Part shown: piece after piece, positions 55,366 through 64,000 of the stretch
Layout: each line of letters opens with the position of its first letter
Numbering within the stretch: the stretch's first letter is position 1
Source: Pedobacter cryoconitis
GTDB lineage: Bacteria > Bacteroidota > Bacteroidia > Sphingobacteriales > Sphingobacteriaceae
Assembly (NCBI RefSeq): GCF_001590605.1
Contig: NZ_CP014504.1
Coordinates: forward strand, 62,001 to 126,000
Reading direction: 5' to 3'
Length of the DNA: 64,000 bases
Made by a program: the position numbers and the translations under genes
Notes under the pieces: model-generated
Told to the model about the DNA's origin: nothing
What the model saw: the letters and a program-made list of their open reading frames with translations, nothing else
Database searches by the model: none

Positions 55366-55935
55366 ATGTACAAGCAAACGACTCCCCTTATTCTGGCCTC
55401 CAAATCACCCCGCAGACAAGAACTGATGCAATTAATGGGGCTTGATTTTAAGGTGTTATTAAAAGATGTAGACGAGAGTTACCCTGAACACCTGTCTCCT
55501 GATGCAATTGCTTGTTACATCTCGGAGAAGAAAGCGATGGCATTTGTTGAAGAACGTTTAACAAGCCTGGTCATTACTGCTGATACTATCGTTGCTTATA
55601 ATGGTGAGATTTTAGGTAAACCAGCAGATGCATTACATGCTAAAGTTATGCTTGAAAAACTATCAGGTACCAGTCATCAGGTTTATACAGGAGTAAGCCT
55701 GGCTTATAAAGACAAGCTTAAAACCTTTTTTGATCAAACAGAAGTGCGTTTCAGAACCCTCAGCACAGCAGAAATAGAACATTATATCCATCACTATAAT
55801 CCACTGGATAAAGCGGGCTCTTATGGCATACAAGACTGGCTGGGCTTTATCGCAGTAGAACGTATTGAAGGCTCTTATACCAATGTAATGGGGCTGCCAA
55901 CAGAGAAGCTTTACTTAGAACTTTCAAACTTCTGA
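55366..55935 (+). CDS. maf: Maf-type nucleoside triphosphate pyrophosphatase
   Basis: A 189-residue house-cleaning enzyme that hydrolyses non-canonical or d(T)/UTP nucleotides. Family motifs: LILASKSPRRQELMQLMG at the start (the chosen ATG at 55366), a central DTIVAYNGEILGKP and the DKAGSYGIQDWLG segment, which is the dTTP/UTP-type signature. Its end overlaps the opposite ppx gene by 25 bases. Confidence 0.93.
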   Translation: MYKQTTPLILASKSPRRQELMQLMGLDFKVLLKDVDESYPEHLSPDAIACYISEKKAMAFVEERLTSLVITADTIVAYNGEILGKPADALHAKVMLEKLSGTSHQVYTGVSLAYKDKLKTFFDQTEVRFRTLSTAEIEHYIHHYNPLDKAGSYGIQDWLGFIAVERIEGSYTNVMGLPTEKLYLELSNF

Positions 55936-56840
55936 TCTGACCAGATCCGGTATAATACACCCATCTTTAAATCATAAGTAGATAAGCTGATTGCTTTTAA
56001 TCCTGTTTTGTCCAGTATATAATTGGTCAGGATGGCGGCGATGACAATCATATCCACTCTGAGCGGAATCAGGTTTGGCATCAAAACCCTTTCTGCATGT
56101 GCAGAAGCAATCAGCCTTTCAGCAAGGCTCCGGTACTGTTCAATATCAAAAGAAGCTGAACTTATTGTTTTCAGGTCAATACCTTCCAGTAACATCGCTG
56201 CGAAAGTCTCAAATGCACCAGCAGAACCAACCAAAATCTGTGGCTGATACTTTTGACAGGCAGCCAGCAGATCTGCCAACTTCTGATCAAGATGCTTTTG
56301 TATCGCAGACTGTTCTTCATTGCTCATCGGATCAGAATGAAAATAAGCCTGTAATAATCTTGCAGCACCTATATTATAACTTTTCTTCCACAGCGGACCA
56401 TCCTGATTACAAATTATAAACTCAGTACTTCCCCCGCCAATGTCCATAATCAGCGATTGCTGGCTGATCACACCTGTTGCCTTGACGCCATTAAAGATAT
56501 AAGCAGCCTCATCCTCCCCACTAATCACTTCAATAGCTATTCCGGCTATTCTAAGGGCGGCAATAACAAAATCTTTTCCATTTCCAGCACTGCGTACTGC
56601 GGACGTTGCAATGGCACGAACAATAGTAACCTGTTGCGCATCTATTTCTTTTTTAAAGCCCTTTAGCGCCTCTATTCCGCGTTCAAAAGCTTCAGGAATA
56701 ATCAAGTTCTCATTGATCCTGCCCTGGCCTAATTGGACAGGTAAATTAGTTTTATAAATGACCTCCACACCTAATGGCGTAAGATCAGCAATAATCAAGT
56801 GAAAAGTATTCGTTCCTAAATCAATAACCGCTGCTTTCAT
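55911..56840 (-). CDS. ppx: Ppx/GppA-family exopolyphosphatase
   Basis: A 309-residue ASKHA phosphatase, single-domain type (proteobacterial Ppx is about 510). Phosphate motifs are IDLGTNTFHLIIAD and LIMDIGGGSTEFII; the catalytic glutamate lies near E119-E120 in GEDEAAYIF. It would degrade polyphosphate or pppGpp. Monocistronic, overlapping maf tail to tail. Confidence 0.92.
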   Translation of the reverse strand: MKAAVIDLGTNTFHLIIADLTPLGVEVIYKTNLPVQLGQGRINENLIIPEAFERGIEALKGFKKEIDAQQVTIVRAIATSAVRSAGNGKDFVIAALRIAGIAIEVISGEDEAAYIFNGVKATGVISQQSLIMDIGGGSTEFIICNQDGPLWKKSYNIGAARLLQAYFHSDPMSNEEQSAIQKHLDQKLADLLAACQKYQPQILVGSAGAFETFAAMLLEGIDLKTISSASFDIEQYRSLAERLIASAHAERVLMPNLIPLRVDMIVIAAILTNYILDKTGLKAISLSTYDLKMGVLYRIWSDQKFESSK

Positions 56841-56888
56841 CTGTTTCGTTAATACTATCTTTTCTTGTTAATTCTGTTCCCTGAATTT

Positions 56889-58217
56889 TTAATTCTTATA
56901 ACTGAACCACTTGAACATTTCCTTCAAACTGGTTTTTTTGCCATACATTAATATACCTACTCTGTATATTTTTGAAGCTACCCACACTGTCCCTATAAAT
57001 CCCACTATCAATAATCCCATAGACAAAGCCAGCTGCCAGTCGGGCACACCATAAGGTAACCTGACCATCATCGCAATCGGAGAAGTAAAGGGTATCATCG
57101 ATAACCAGAAAGCAAGCGGCCCATAAGGATCATTCACCACAACACTTAAAGATAGGGCATAACTCAAAGTAAGCGGCATCATAATCGGCATCACAAATTG
57201 CTGTGTCTCCGTTTCACTATCCACAGCTGAACCAATTGCCGCATATAGAGAACTATAGAATAAATAGCCGCCAATAAAAAAGAATATAAAGACCAGCAGG
57301 ATTTTTGTCAGATCAAGATTAGCCATACTTTTTTGAATATAAGCAACCGGACCATCGTCAGCTACCTGTTTTCCGATGGAAGTTCCTGTCTTTGATTGTA
57401 CAGCAGAAACAGTACTTTGCTGCAATCCTTTATTGCCTGTAAACGTTTTAACCGCTACAGTTGAAATCGTGACTGTCAATAAGATCCAAAGAACAAACTG
57501 CGTCAATCCTACCAAAGCAATACCGATGATTTTTCCCATCATCAGCTGAAAAGGTTTGACAGAAGAAATCATCACTTCAATAATCCTGCTTGTTTTCTCT
57601 TCAATTACGCCACGCATCACCTGAATACCATAAATCAGAATAAAAGTAAACATCAGGATACCGGATGCATAGCCAATAACCGTTGTTGCACCAGCACTCG
57701 AATCCTCTTCCTGTCCTGCCTGATTAATCTTCTTGTTATCAATATTGACAGTAGCTTTTAATTTATCAAGGTCTTCTTGTGCAATACCACTTTCCTTAAG
57801 TTTTTGAATTCTGATAGTATTCTCCACATCGTCAACTACTTTCGAATTCATGGAAAAGCCGGCCTGTTTAGTTCCTAAAAGTTGTATTCCTGCAGGATGG
57901 TCCAGGCTAAACTCAGGCAGGTAAAGAATGTAGTCATAATCTTCGTCCTTAAGACCAGCTTTCATTTGCGCCAATGATTTATGGACATAAACGTAAGTCG
58001 TATTTTTAGTAGAAGCAACCTTTTCAGTTAGTGTTTTATTATCATTCACTACCGCAATCCTGTTATTGGCCGAACTAGCCCCTTGTATGGAGAAGTAAAT
58101 GATCATCCCATAAAAACCTGCGACAATGATTGGTGTTAACAACGTCATGACAATAAATGATTTCTTTCTGACCCGGCTTAGGTATTCTCTTTGTATAATG
58201 AGTAAAATCTTGTTCAT
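56889..58217 (-). CDS. ABC-2 type exporter permease (NatB-like)
   Basis: A 442-residue permease. The first helix (SFIVMTLLTPIIVAGFYGMIIYF, given in parts) is followed by a large extracytoplasmic domain (about 55-185) and five or six helices, with the conserved VIEEKTSRIIEVMISSVKP segment after helix 2. This is the NatB/ABC2_membrane_3 family. It starts 4 bases after the ATPase gene. Substrate unknown (sodium export in Bacillus NatAB). Confidence 0.88.
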   Translation of the reverse strand: MNKILLIIQREYLSRVRKKSFIVMTLLTPIIVAGFYGMIIYFSIQGASSANNRIAVVNDNKTLTEKVASTKNTTYVYVHKSLAQMKAGLKDEDYDYILYLPEFSLDHPAGIQLLGTKQAGFSMNSKVVDDVENTIRIQKLKESGIAQEDLDKLKATVNIDNKKINQAGQEEDSSAGATTVIGYASGILMFTFILIYGIQVMRGVIEEKTSRIIEVMISSVKPFQLMMGKIIGIALVGLTQFVLWILLTVTISTVAVKTFTGNKGLQQSTVSAVQSKTGTSIGKQVADDGPVAYIQKSMANLDLTKILLVFIFFFIGGYLFYSSLYAAIGSAVDSETETQQFVMPIMMPLTLSYALSLSVVVNDPYGPLAFWLSMIPFTSPIAMMVRLPYGVPDWQLALSMGLLIVGFIGTVWVASKIYRVGILMYGKKTSLKEMFKWFSYKN

Positions 58218-58221
58218 CGCG

Positions 58222-59127
58222 TTAATCTTTTAGTTTTACCTGGTCAATAAAAATGTCGTTCATTGTAGGGATTACTTCATCTAAGCGATGAATATTTACG
58301 ACAGGCAGCAAGGCTGATAAAAGCTGGTTGGCAGTCTTACCTGTGCTGATCTGAACCTTAATCCTTGTTTTACCCGGCAGTGTCTCTTTATGCAGTATTT
58401 CAAACAGACCAGTTGCCTGTTCAGCAGGATACTCCCCATCATACTCTACCCAGTAGGTATTATTCCTGTATTGTTCCTTAATATCCGATACTGAACCATC
58501 CAGTATTTTTTTAGAACGGTGAATCAATGCAATGCTATCACATAACTCTTCTACAGATTCCATCCGGTGCGTAGAAAAAATAAAAGTTGCACCTTTCTTG
58601 TTCAATTCCAGGATTTCATTCTTGATGATGTCTGCATTGACAGGATCAAAGCCAGAAAAAGGTTCATCCAGAATAATCAGTTCAGGTTCATGTAATACAG
58701 TAGCTACAAATTGTACCTTTTGCTGCATCCCCTTACTCAGGTCTTCTACCTTTTTATTCCACCAGCTTCCCATTTCCAGTTTTTCAAACCAGTACCTGAC
58801 TTTTTTAGTAGCTTCAGATGTACGCATACCTTTGAGCTTGGCCAGGTACAGCACCTGCTCACCAATTTCCATTTTTTTGTATAAACCACGCTCTTCCGGG
58901 AGATATCCTATTCTTGCAATGTGAGAAGAATTCAGACGTTCGCCATTAAAGATTACTTCACCGCTATCTGGTGCAGTAATCTGCGTAATAATTCTGATGA
59001 GTGATGTTTTGCCTGCACCATTTGGGCCTAGTAATCCGAATATCTTTCCCTGCTCTACCTTCAGACTTACATCGTCCAGTGCAAGATGCGTAGCATATTG
59101 TTTAACAATATTATTTACGTTAAGCAT
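58222..59127 (-). CDS. ABC transporter ATP-binding protein (NatA-like)
   Basis: A 301-residue ATPase: Walker A GPNGAGKTS, GYLPEERGLYKKM after the Q-loop, signature DLSKGMQQK, Walker B LIILDEPFSGFDP, switch STHRMESVEELC. A C-terminal DUF4162-like domain (220-301) ends it. The pairing with the NatB-like permease (4-base spacing) defines an exporter. Confidence 0.9.
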   Translation of the reverse strand: MLNVNNIVKQYATHLALDDVSLKVEQGKIFGLLGPNGAGKTSLIRIITQITAPDSGEVIFNGERLNSSHIARIGYLPEERGLYKKMEIGEQVLYLAKLKGMRTSEATKKVRYWFEKLEMGSWWNKKVEDLSKGMQQKVQFVATVLHEPELIILDEPFSGFDPVNADIIKNEILELNKKGATFIFSTHRMESVEELCDSIALIHRSKKILDGSVSDIKEQYRNNTYWVEYDGEYPAEQATGLFEILHKETLPGKTRIKVQISTGKTANQLLSALLPVVNIHRLDEVIPTMNDIFIDQVKLKD

Positions 59128-59187
59128 TTAGTCTTTATTTAGTTCTTAGTTACCCTTTAGACTGAAATCAGACAAAATGTTACAGAT

Positions 59188-59931
59188 TTAGCGAGCTGTA
59201 TTTGTTAATGCAATTAATTGTTTTGCATTGGTCAATGCCGATGTGCCCCAGGTATTGTTGAAATATACGAATACTTGCTGAGGTCCCTGCATTATAGATT
59301 TAGCAAAAGCAATTATTTCCTGTCCGGTATACAGTGATTTATAGAGGACCGGCTTGCCATGGAAGCGGTAATAAACAGGATCATTAAATAGAACCACTCC
59401 ATCTGGTAAAGCAGAAGGATAACTTAATCCGCTGAAAGTCAGGTGATGTTTTTTAAACTCTTCCATCACCGTATTATTCCACCAGCTAATATGCCTGAAT
59501 TCAACTACGTTCTTAAACAAAGGATTTAAATTTTTTAACAATAAGGCTAATCTCTCTTCGGTATAAGTGAAAGAAGGAGGCGTTTGAAATAATACGCAGC
59601 CTGTTTTATCCCGCAAGCCAGAAGAAATTACCTCATAAAAATCAATAACCAAGCCTTCCACCTCATTAAATTTATTATAATGTGTAATTGTACGGGGCGC
59701 TTTAATCGTAAAAAGGAAATCAGCCGGACTGGTCTCATACCAGGTATTAAAGCTTTTTAAAGAAGGCTGTTTGTAAAAGGAAGAATTAATCTCTATCGTA
59801 TTAAAATGCTGGCAATAATAGCTAAACCAGTCCTTTTGAGGAAGACTGGAAGGGTAGAATACCTCTCTCCATTCTTTATAATAAAATCCGGAGCAGCCAA
59901 TTCTCCAATCTGCTATTGCTATTCCATCCAT
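59188..59931 (-). CDS. DUF72-family protein (YecE-like)
   Basis: A 247-residue TIM-barrel-like protein. Recognised by IGCSGFYYKEWREVFYP at the start, FNTIEINSSFY, FLFTIKAPRTITH, VVEFRHISWW and the C-terminal VFVYFNNTWGTSALTNAK. Distantly like endonuclease IV barrels; function unknown. Stands alone. Confidence 0.88.
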   Translation of the reverse strand: MDGIAIADWRIGCSGFYYKEWREVFYPSSLPQKDWFSYYCQHFNTIEINSSFYKQPSLKSFNTWYETSPADFLFTIKAPRTITHYNKFNEVEGLVIDFYEVISSGLRDKTGCVLFQTPPSFTYTEERLALLLKNLNPLFKNVVEFRHISWWNNTVMEEFKKHHLTFSGLSYPSALPDGVVLFNDPVYYRFHGKPVLYKSLYTGQEIIAFAKSIMQGPQQVFVYFNNTWGTSALTNAKQLIALTNTAR

Positions 59932-59982
59932 AAACCATTTTTTAAATTAAACAACGGTTCCGGACTAAAGTTTTTGCATAAA

Positions 59983-60018
59983 AAAACAGGCTGTACCCAT
60001 TCAGATACAGCCTGTTTT
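59983..60018 (-). terminator. Terminator of the grpE-dnaJ operon
   Basis: A perfect 13-bp stem (AAAACAGGCTGTA and its complement) with a 10-base loop; T-run on the minus strand follows. Confidence 0.9.
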
Positions 60019-60039
60019 AAAATTATATTTAAGAAACGA

Positions 60040-61215
60040 TTACTCGAAATACTCTTTCATTTTTTCAAAGAAGCTCTTGTCATTTTTACCTGGCTGAGGT
60101 TTGAAATTCGGAGATTCACGTAGTTTCTCAAGCATATTCCGTTCTTCACTGCTCAGGGCTTTGGGCGTCCAGATATTTACGTGAATAATCTGATCACCAC
60201 GGTGATAAGAATTTACTTCAGGAATACCTTTAGCTTTCAGGCGCAATAACTTTCCGCTTTGTGTACCGGGCTCGATTTTGATTTTAGCTTTACCATCAAT
60301 TGTGGGTACTTCGGCACTATAGCCTAAAGCAGCATCAATGATACTTAAGTGTAAATCATAAACGATATTGTTTCCTTCACGTTTCAAGGTTTCATGAGGG
60401 ATTTCTTCAATCAGAATGATCAGATCACCGGGAACACCACCATTAGGGGCTGCATTACCTTTTCCGCTCATGCTCAATTGCATACCGTCACTCACCCCTG
60501 CAGGGATATTGATTGTAATTGTTTCCTCACCACGAACTGTTCCTTCACCATGACATGAGGTACATTTAGAAGTGATTTGTGAGCCGGCACCATTACAAGT
60601 CGGGCAGGTAGCAGTAGTTTGCATCTGGCCTAAAATAGTATTGGTTACTCTGCGAACAGAACCACTGCCACCACAAGTTTTACAAGTGCTGATAGATGAT
60701 TTGTCCTTCGCTCCAGAACCATCACAGGTTTTACAAACAATCTGTTTATTAACCTTTATTTTTTTCTCTGCGCCATGCGCTATTTCTTCAAGGGTAAGTT
60801 TGACTTTAATACGAAGGTTAGAGCCTTTAGCTACGCGTCTGCCGCTGCTGCGTTGTTGCTGTCCGCCGAAAAAGCTATCGAAAGGACTGCCACCGCCACC
60901 GCCGCCACCAAAGATATCGCCAAACTGGCTGAATATATCTTCCATGTTCATGCCGCCGCCGCCATAGCCACCACCGCCACCAGAAGCTCCGCCAACACCT
61001 GCATGGCCATAATGGTCATAGCGTTGTTTCTTCTCCGGGTTGCTTAATATCTCGTAAGCCTCAGCAGCTTCCTTAAATTTATCCTCAGCAGTATGGTCAT
61101 CAGGATTTTTGTCCGGATGGAACTTTATAGCCAGCTTTCTATAAGCTTTCTTGATCTCTTCCGGAGAAGAACCTTTGCTTACACCAAGGATATCGTAATA
61201 ATCTCTCTTACTCAT
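60040..61215 (-). CDS. dnaJ: Co-chaperone DnaJ
   Basis: A 391-residue type I Hsp40. J domain 1-70 with HPD in KFHPDKN; a G/F-rich linker with glycine runs at about 73-115; four zinc-binding CxxCxGxG-type repeats at about 150-225 ([36 protein letters not shown]); then two substrate-binding barrel domains. It is 2 bases after grpE, and dnaK is not in the window. Confidence 0.97.
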   Translation of the reverse strand: MSKRDYYDILGVSKGSSPEEIKKAYRKLAIKFHPDKNPDDHTAEDKFKEAAEAYEILSNPEKKQRYDHYGHAGVGGASGGGGGYGGGGMNMEDIFSQFGDIFGGGGGGGSPFDSFFGGQQQRSSGRRVAKGSNLRIKVKLTLEEIAHGAEKKIKVNKQIVCKTCDGSGAKDKSSISTCKTCGGSGSVRRVTNTILGQMQTTATCPTCNGAGSQITSKCTSCHGEGTVRGEETITINIPAGVSDGMQLSMSGKGNAAPNGGVPGDLIILIEEIPHETLKREGNNIVYDLHLSIIDAALGYSAEVPTIDGKAKIKIEPGTQSGKLLRLKAKGIPEVNSYHRGDQIIHVNIWTPKALSSEERNMLEKLRESPNFKPQPGKNDKSFFEKMKEYFE

Positions 61216-61217
61216 AA

Positions 61218-61796
61218 TTAACTACCTACAACTACTTTTGCAAAGCGTATAACTTTGTCATTTAAAGTGTATCCTTTTTCTAATTCATCTATAACTTTTC
61301 CTTTCAACTCTTCAGTTGGGGCAGGGACTTTAGTGATTGCTTCATGAAGGTCTGTGTCAAAAACAGTATTTGCACATTCCATTTCCTTTAAGCCTTTCTG
61401 ATTCAGAATGCTTTTCAGTTTAGTATGTACCAATTGAATCCCTTCACGGATTGCAGTCACATCAGTAGCGTTTTCAGTTGCTTTATTTGCACGGTCAAAA
61501 TCGTCCAGTACAGGAAGCATAGAAATAATTACATCCTTACCAGCAGTCTGTAAAAGCTCAACACGTTCTTTTTGTGTACGTCTTTTAAAATTATCAAACT
61601 CAGCAAAAAGGCGAAGATATTTATCATTCAACGCTGCATTATCAAGTTTTAATTGCTCTTCAGCAGAGATTTCCTCTACAGGTTCAGTGATAGTATCCGC
61701 ATTCGCGTCATCTGTAAGTTCTTTGTTTAACTGCTCTTCAGCAGTATTTTCCGTAATAGGATTTTCTGTATCGTTTGTTTTCTTCTTGCTAAACAT
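61218..61796 (-). CDS. grpE: Nucleotide exchange factor GrpE
   Basis: Releases ADP from DnaK. The protein has 192 residues; the N-terminal 50 are acidic and disordered, then a long coiled-coil helix ([22 protein letters not shown]) and a beta-wing ([32 protein letters not shown]). In one operon with dnaJ, 2 bases apart. Three related boxes sit in its upstream region. Confidence 0.95.
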   Translation of the reverse strand: MFSKKKTNDTENPITENTAEEQLNKELTDDANADTITEPVEEISAEEQLKLDNAALNDKYLRLFAEFDNFKRRTQKERVELLQTAGKDVIISMLPVLDDFDRANKATENATDVTAIREGIQLVHTKLKSILNQKGLKEMECANTVFDTDLHEAITKVPAPTEELKGKVIDELEKGYTLNDKVIRFAKVVVGS

Positions 61797-61848
61797 GGTA
61801 TAGTAGAATTTTATAATGCAAACTCAAAAGGTTTGCCAATGAAGTATA

Positions 61849-61926
61849 TCAGCCATGCTGTCAGTTTTGTTTGAACAACACTGTACAGAATGGCTGAAAA
61901 GAAATTATTTTGTCAGGAATGGTCAG
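61849..61926 (-). promoter_or_regulatory. Three related 16-base boxes upstream of grpE
   Basis: Boxes at 61849-61864, 61881-61896 and 61911-61926 share, on one strand or the other, the core CAGCCAT(T/G)CTG or CCATTC with ACA. They lie 50-130 bases upstream of grpE. They look like binding sites for a regulator of the heat-shock operon; this is inference. Confidence 0.45.
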
Positions 61927-61943
61927 TTTTTTGGAACAGACAC

Positions 61944-62627
61944 CTAGTTGATTGTTGCATCATCATGGACGATACCTGCTTCACACTTAATAATACGTGA
62001 TGGCAGGGTACGGATGATATGATAATCATGCGTAGCCATTAATACAGCAGTACCGCTCTGGCTGATTTGTTTCAGCAACAATACGATTTCTTCGGACGTT
62101 TCAGGATCTAAATTTCCTGTAGGCTCATCCGCGAGGATAATATCCGGATTATTTAATAGTGAACGCGCGATTACCACACGTTGCTGCTCACCACCAGAAA
62201 GCTCATGTGGCATTTTTCTGATTTTTGAACGCAGTCCCACCTTTTCCAGTACATCTTTAATCCGTTCTTCAATTAGCTTTTTGTCTTTCCAGCCAGTTGC
62301 TTTCAATACAAAATCAAGATTCTTTTCAATTGTACGGTCTGTTAACAACTGGAAATCCTGGAATACGATCCCTAACTTTCTGCGCAGATAAGGCACATCC
62401 CGCTCGGCCAGTTTTTTAAGGTCGAAGCCTGCAATTTCCCCCTCACCATTACCGATATGAAGTTCACCGTAAATGATTTTCAATAAACTGCTCTTTCCAG
62501 ATCCTGTCTGTCCGATCAGAAATACAAATTCACCTTTATCTATGTTAAGATTAACATCAGAGAGTACCAGGTGTTTTTGTTGAAATACATCTACATTTTT
62601 TAAATTTATAACTGCGTTTCCTGCCAT
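61944..62627 (-). CDS. ftsE: FtsE-like ABC ATPase
   Basis: A 227-residue ATPase: Walker A GQTGSGKSS, FQDFQLLTDRTIEKNL after the Q-loop, signature LSGGEQQR, Walker B ILADEPTGNLDP, switch ATHDYHI. FtsE-type regions (LGIVFQDFQLL) favour FtsE over LolD, though ftsX is not adjacent. It would control peptidoglycan hydrolysis during division. Starts 3 bases after the small gene upstream. Confidence 0.85.
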   Translation of the reverse strand: MAGNAVINLKNVDVFQQKHLVLSDVNLNIDKGEFVFLIGQTGSGKSSLLKIIYGELHIGNGEGEIAGFDLKKLAERDVPYLRRKLGIVFQDFQLLTDRTIEKNLDFVLKATGWKDKKLIEERIKDVLEKVGLRSKIRKMPHELSGGEQQRVVIARSLLNNPDIILADEPTGNLDPETSEEIVLLLKQISQSGTAVLMATHDYHIIRTLPSRIIKCEAGIVHDDATIN

Positions 62628-62630
62628 GTC

Positions 62631-62834
62631 TTAAATATCTAATTTTGCAATCTGACCAAATGGTAAATCTTTTACCATATCCATAATATAAGGCAACTTG
62701 TCACCCAGACCTAATTTTTCCAGAGATTTATCAGGCCGGTCTACCCTGAAATAAGCCAGTAAGGTGAATTTATCATCTCTTAGCTGGACATAATCCGGGA
62801 TTTTGGCAATACCTTTTACTTTGATTACATACAT
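62631..62834 (-). CDS. Small conserved-type protein of unknown function
   Basis: A 67-residue protein (MYVIKVKGIAKIPDYVQLRD start; ends FGQIAKLDI) with beta strands then a helix; no signal, cysteine or membrane segment. The TTG at 62843 overlaps the -7 box TATTTTTG, so I place the start at the ATG 62834. It is 3 bases before ftsE, and the two are cotranscribed. No function known to me. Confidence 0.6.
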   Translation of the reverse strand: MYVIKVKGIAKIPDYVQLRDDKFTLLAYFRVDRPDKSLEKLGLGDKLPYIMDMVKDLPFGQIAKLDI

Positions 62835-62840
62835 TTTGTT

Positions 62841-62848
62841 CAAAAATA
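62841..62848 (-). promoter_or_regulatory. -7 promoter box (TATTTTTG) before the small gene and ftsE
   Basis: Exact TAnnTTTG on the minus strand, 6 bases before the ATG at 62834. Confidence 0.45.
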
Positions 62849-62897
62849 GTGTTTCAAAATGATAAAATGAGCGCCCGTTTAAATTTGTAGCGGAAAC

Positions 62898-63917
62898 TTA
62901 TAACTTATTCAGGAAGTTAATTGTATTCACGTTATCCGCATAATCCCATAACTGAGGATGCTGACTTTGGCCAAAAGTTACCGAATCCACATCCAGTTTT
63001 AAAGCCGTATGAGTGACCACACACTGGATATTATCCTGCATTCCTTTCAGTTTCTCATTTAATTCAGCCAGGTTTTTATAATGTTCAAAATATAAAACAG
63101 CAAGAGGAGAGGATAGCCCTTCATCTTCTTTCAATAACAAAAAGCCATTGTCAAAATGCTGAACTGTATTGACCAGGTAAATAGATTTATTATAATCGTA
63201 GTTATTATTGTACTTGAAATGATTGATAATATCCTGATACTGCTCCAGCGGCTCAAAGAAGTTTTTAAGCTCATAACCTTCAGGAACATAGATTTTAGAA
63301 ACATTTCTGCAACCCAGTCCAAAATAATCAAAGATATCATGACCTAACTGCCCGATCTCAGTTATACTTTCTTTACCATCTAATACTGCAACACTATTCC
63401 TGTTTTTTCTGATGATATTGGGCACTTTACCAAAATAGTAATCAAAGTATCTGGAAGTATTGTTGCTTCCTGTTGCAATGATCGCATCGAAATCTTTCAA
63501 TCTTTCTGCATAAATGATTCTGTCAGCTAATAATGGTTCAAACTCAATAAGCTGTTTCAATAAAGCTGGTAATAACTGGCTGTCAGCAGAAGAAAGTTTG
63601 ATAATGGCTATGTTTCCTGTAGCCAGGACAGACAAAATATCATGAAAACCTACCAGGGGAATATTTCCTGCCAGGATCAGGCCTACTTTTTTTGGATGCT
63701 GGCTGACTGTGATTTGTTCAAACCATTTTTCCAAAGCAGGCAGATTAAGCATTTCCTGAAAAGAAGCTAAAGATCTCCGCACTTCAGCCACAGTAAACCA
63801 GGCATTATGATTAGGTGCTGAATCGATTGTATTACTAAATTCATCACCCGGGTGATTTAAGAAATCACTTAGTTTATGGAATGCAATAATTAACTTTTCA
63901 GCGGTAAGGATTGACAT
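62898..63917 (-). CDS. LuxC-like acyl-CoA reductase
   Basis: A 339-residue aldehyde-dehydrogenase-fold protein. Related to LuxC: VGLILAGNIPLVGFHDILSVL, IIKLSSADSQLLPALL, ATGSNNTSRYFDYYFGK, IIRKNRNSVAVLDG and the catalytic-cysteine region FGLGCRNVSKIYVP. It may reduce an acyl-CoA to an aldehyde or act as a CoA-transferase partner. It is divergent from a gene that starts at the window edge. Confidence 0.85.
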   Translation of the reverse strand: MSILTAEKLIIAFHKLSDFLNHPGDEFSNTIDSAPNHNAWFTVAEVRRSLASFQEMLNLPALEKWFEQITVSQHPKKVGLILAGNIPLVGFHDILSVLATGNIAIIKLSSADSQLLPALLKQLIEFEPLLADRIIYAERLKDFDAIIATGSNNTSRYFDYYFGKVPNIIRKNRNSVAVLDGKESITEIGQLGHDIFDYFGLGCRNVSKIYVPEGYELKNFFEPLEQYQDIINHFKYNNNYDYNKSIYLVNTVQHFDNGFLLLKEDEGLSSPLAVLYFEHYKNLAELNEKLKGMQDNIQCVVTHTALKLDVDSVTFGQSQHPQLWDYADNVNTINFLNKL

Positions 63918-63918
63918 G

Positions 63919-63953
63919 TTTGAAGTAATTTTAAAGTATAAATGTTATATTTG
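63919..63953 (+). promoter_or_regulatory. Promoter of the gene at the right edge
   Basis: TTTG at 63919-63922, 23-base spacer, exact TATATTTG at 63946-63953, then a 41-base leader to an ATG at 63995. Confidence 0.45.
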
Positions 63954-63994
63954 CAGTGCAAAGGTAACTTTAGCAAATAGATTTATACGAAGAC

Positions 63995-64000
63995 ATGGCT
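63995..64000 (+). CDS. Start of a gene running off the window
   Basis: Only ATG GCT (Met-Ala) is visible, behind a good promoter. In relatives, a 4Fe-4S ferredoxin gene often lies opposite the acyl-CoA reductase; two codons cannot confirm that. Confidence 0.3.

Noticed and set aside
60572..60967. Proline-rich frame opposite dnaJ
   Set aside because: It is the complement of the glycine-rich linker and cysteine repeats of dnaJ.
61797..61943. Sigma-54-like promoter before grpE
   Set aside because: A TGGCA-N6-TTGA match exists but lacks the GC of the -12 element; not strong enough to list.

Overview
The window looks like core chromosome of a Bacteroidota bacterium of the Sphingobacteriaceae, most likely Pedobacter or a close relative. 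The signs are low GC, Bacteroidota-type promoters (TAnnTTTG -7 boxes), a TonB-dependent siderophore receptor with a carboxypeptidase-like N-terminal domain, LytS/LytTR signalling, gliding-family genes (gldA, gldF, gldG, gldC) and many genes whose best match is a Bacteroidota family. The genus is inferred from general similarity and was not tested. I found no rRNA, tRNA, CRISPR array, insertion sequence, prophage or recognisable defence system.

Layout. 0-5.1 kb: siderophore receptor, a small CNGRC protein and a LytS/LytTR two-component pair. 5.2-10.2 kb: sugar metabolism, with a tight pfkA / BadF-type kinase / gap operon, a NUDIX-type sugar regulator and a second BadF-type kinase. 10.6-14.3 kb: threonine aldolase, biotin carboxylase and riboflavin synthase. 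14.3-18.2 kb: a membrane hybrid-sensing kinase, a beta-barrel protein and a YihY protein. 18.5-26.4 kb: aromatic amino-acid breakdown (hppD, hmgA, a fumarylacetoacetate hydrolase with a flavin reductase, and phenylalanine hydroxylase with a short-chain dehydrogenase). 26.4-36.8 kb: glyS, gldA, gldF-gldG, dnaN, a DedA protein and a phospholipase C/S1-P1-like protein. 36.8-45.5 kb: hscA, a DUF3810 metalloprotease, dihydroorotase, a GIY-YIG protein, a DEAD-box helicase, gldC and a coiled-coil repeat protein. 45.6-52.8 kb: System I cytochrome c maturation (ccmB, ccmC, ccmD, ccmE, ccmF), interrupted by glutamate dehydrogenase and msrA. 52.8-56.8 kb: a Rossmann oxidoreductase, ferredoxin, iscX, kdsC, a Spy-like protein, maf and ppx. 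56.9-64 kb: an ABC exporter pair, DUF72, dnaJ-grpE, ftsE and an acyl-CoA reductase.

How the genes work together. Phenylalanine hydroxylase makes tyrosine. HppD and HmgA carry its degradation to maleylacetoacetate, and the FAH-family enzyme is placed to act at the end. HscA, the ferredoxin and IscX are parts of the ISC iron-sulfur assembly system. CcmB/C/D/E/F deliver haem to cytochromes c, with CcmE carrying the CxxxY haem-binding variant. GrpE and DnaJ serve DnaK.

The most notable non-coding signals are: (1) many genes whose -7 box lies only 3-9 bases before the start codon, suggesting leaderless or almost leaderless mRNAs; (2) long-stem terminators whose G-U wobbles point to the strand that is transcribed, two of which share a loop sequence; (3) a structured 5' leader before ccmE; (4) three related 16-base boxes upstream of grpE. 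I did not find a convincing new multi-gene system. The best leads are these RNA/promoter signals, the phenylalanine hydroxylase-SDR pair and the 42-bp repeat gene.
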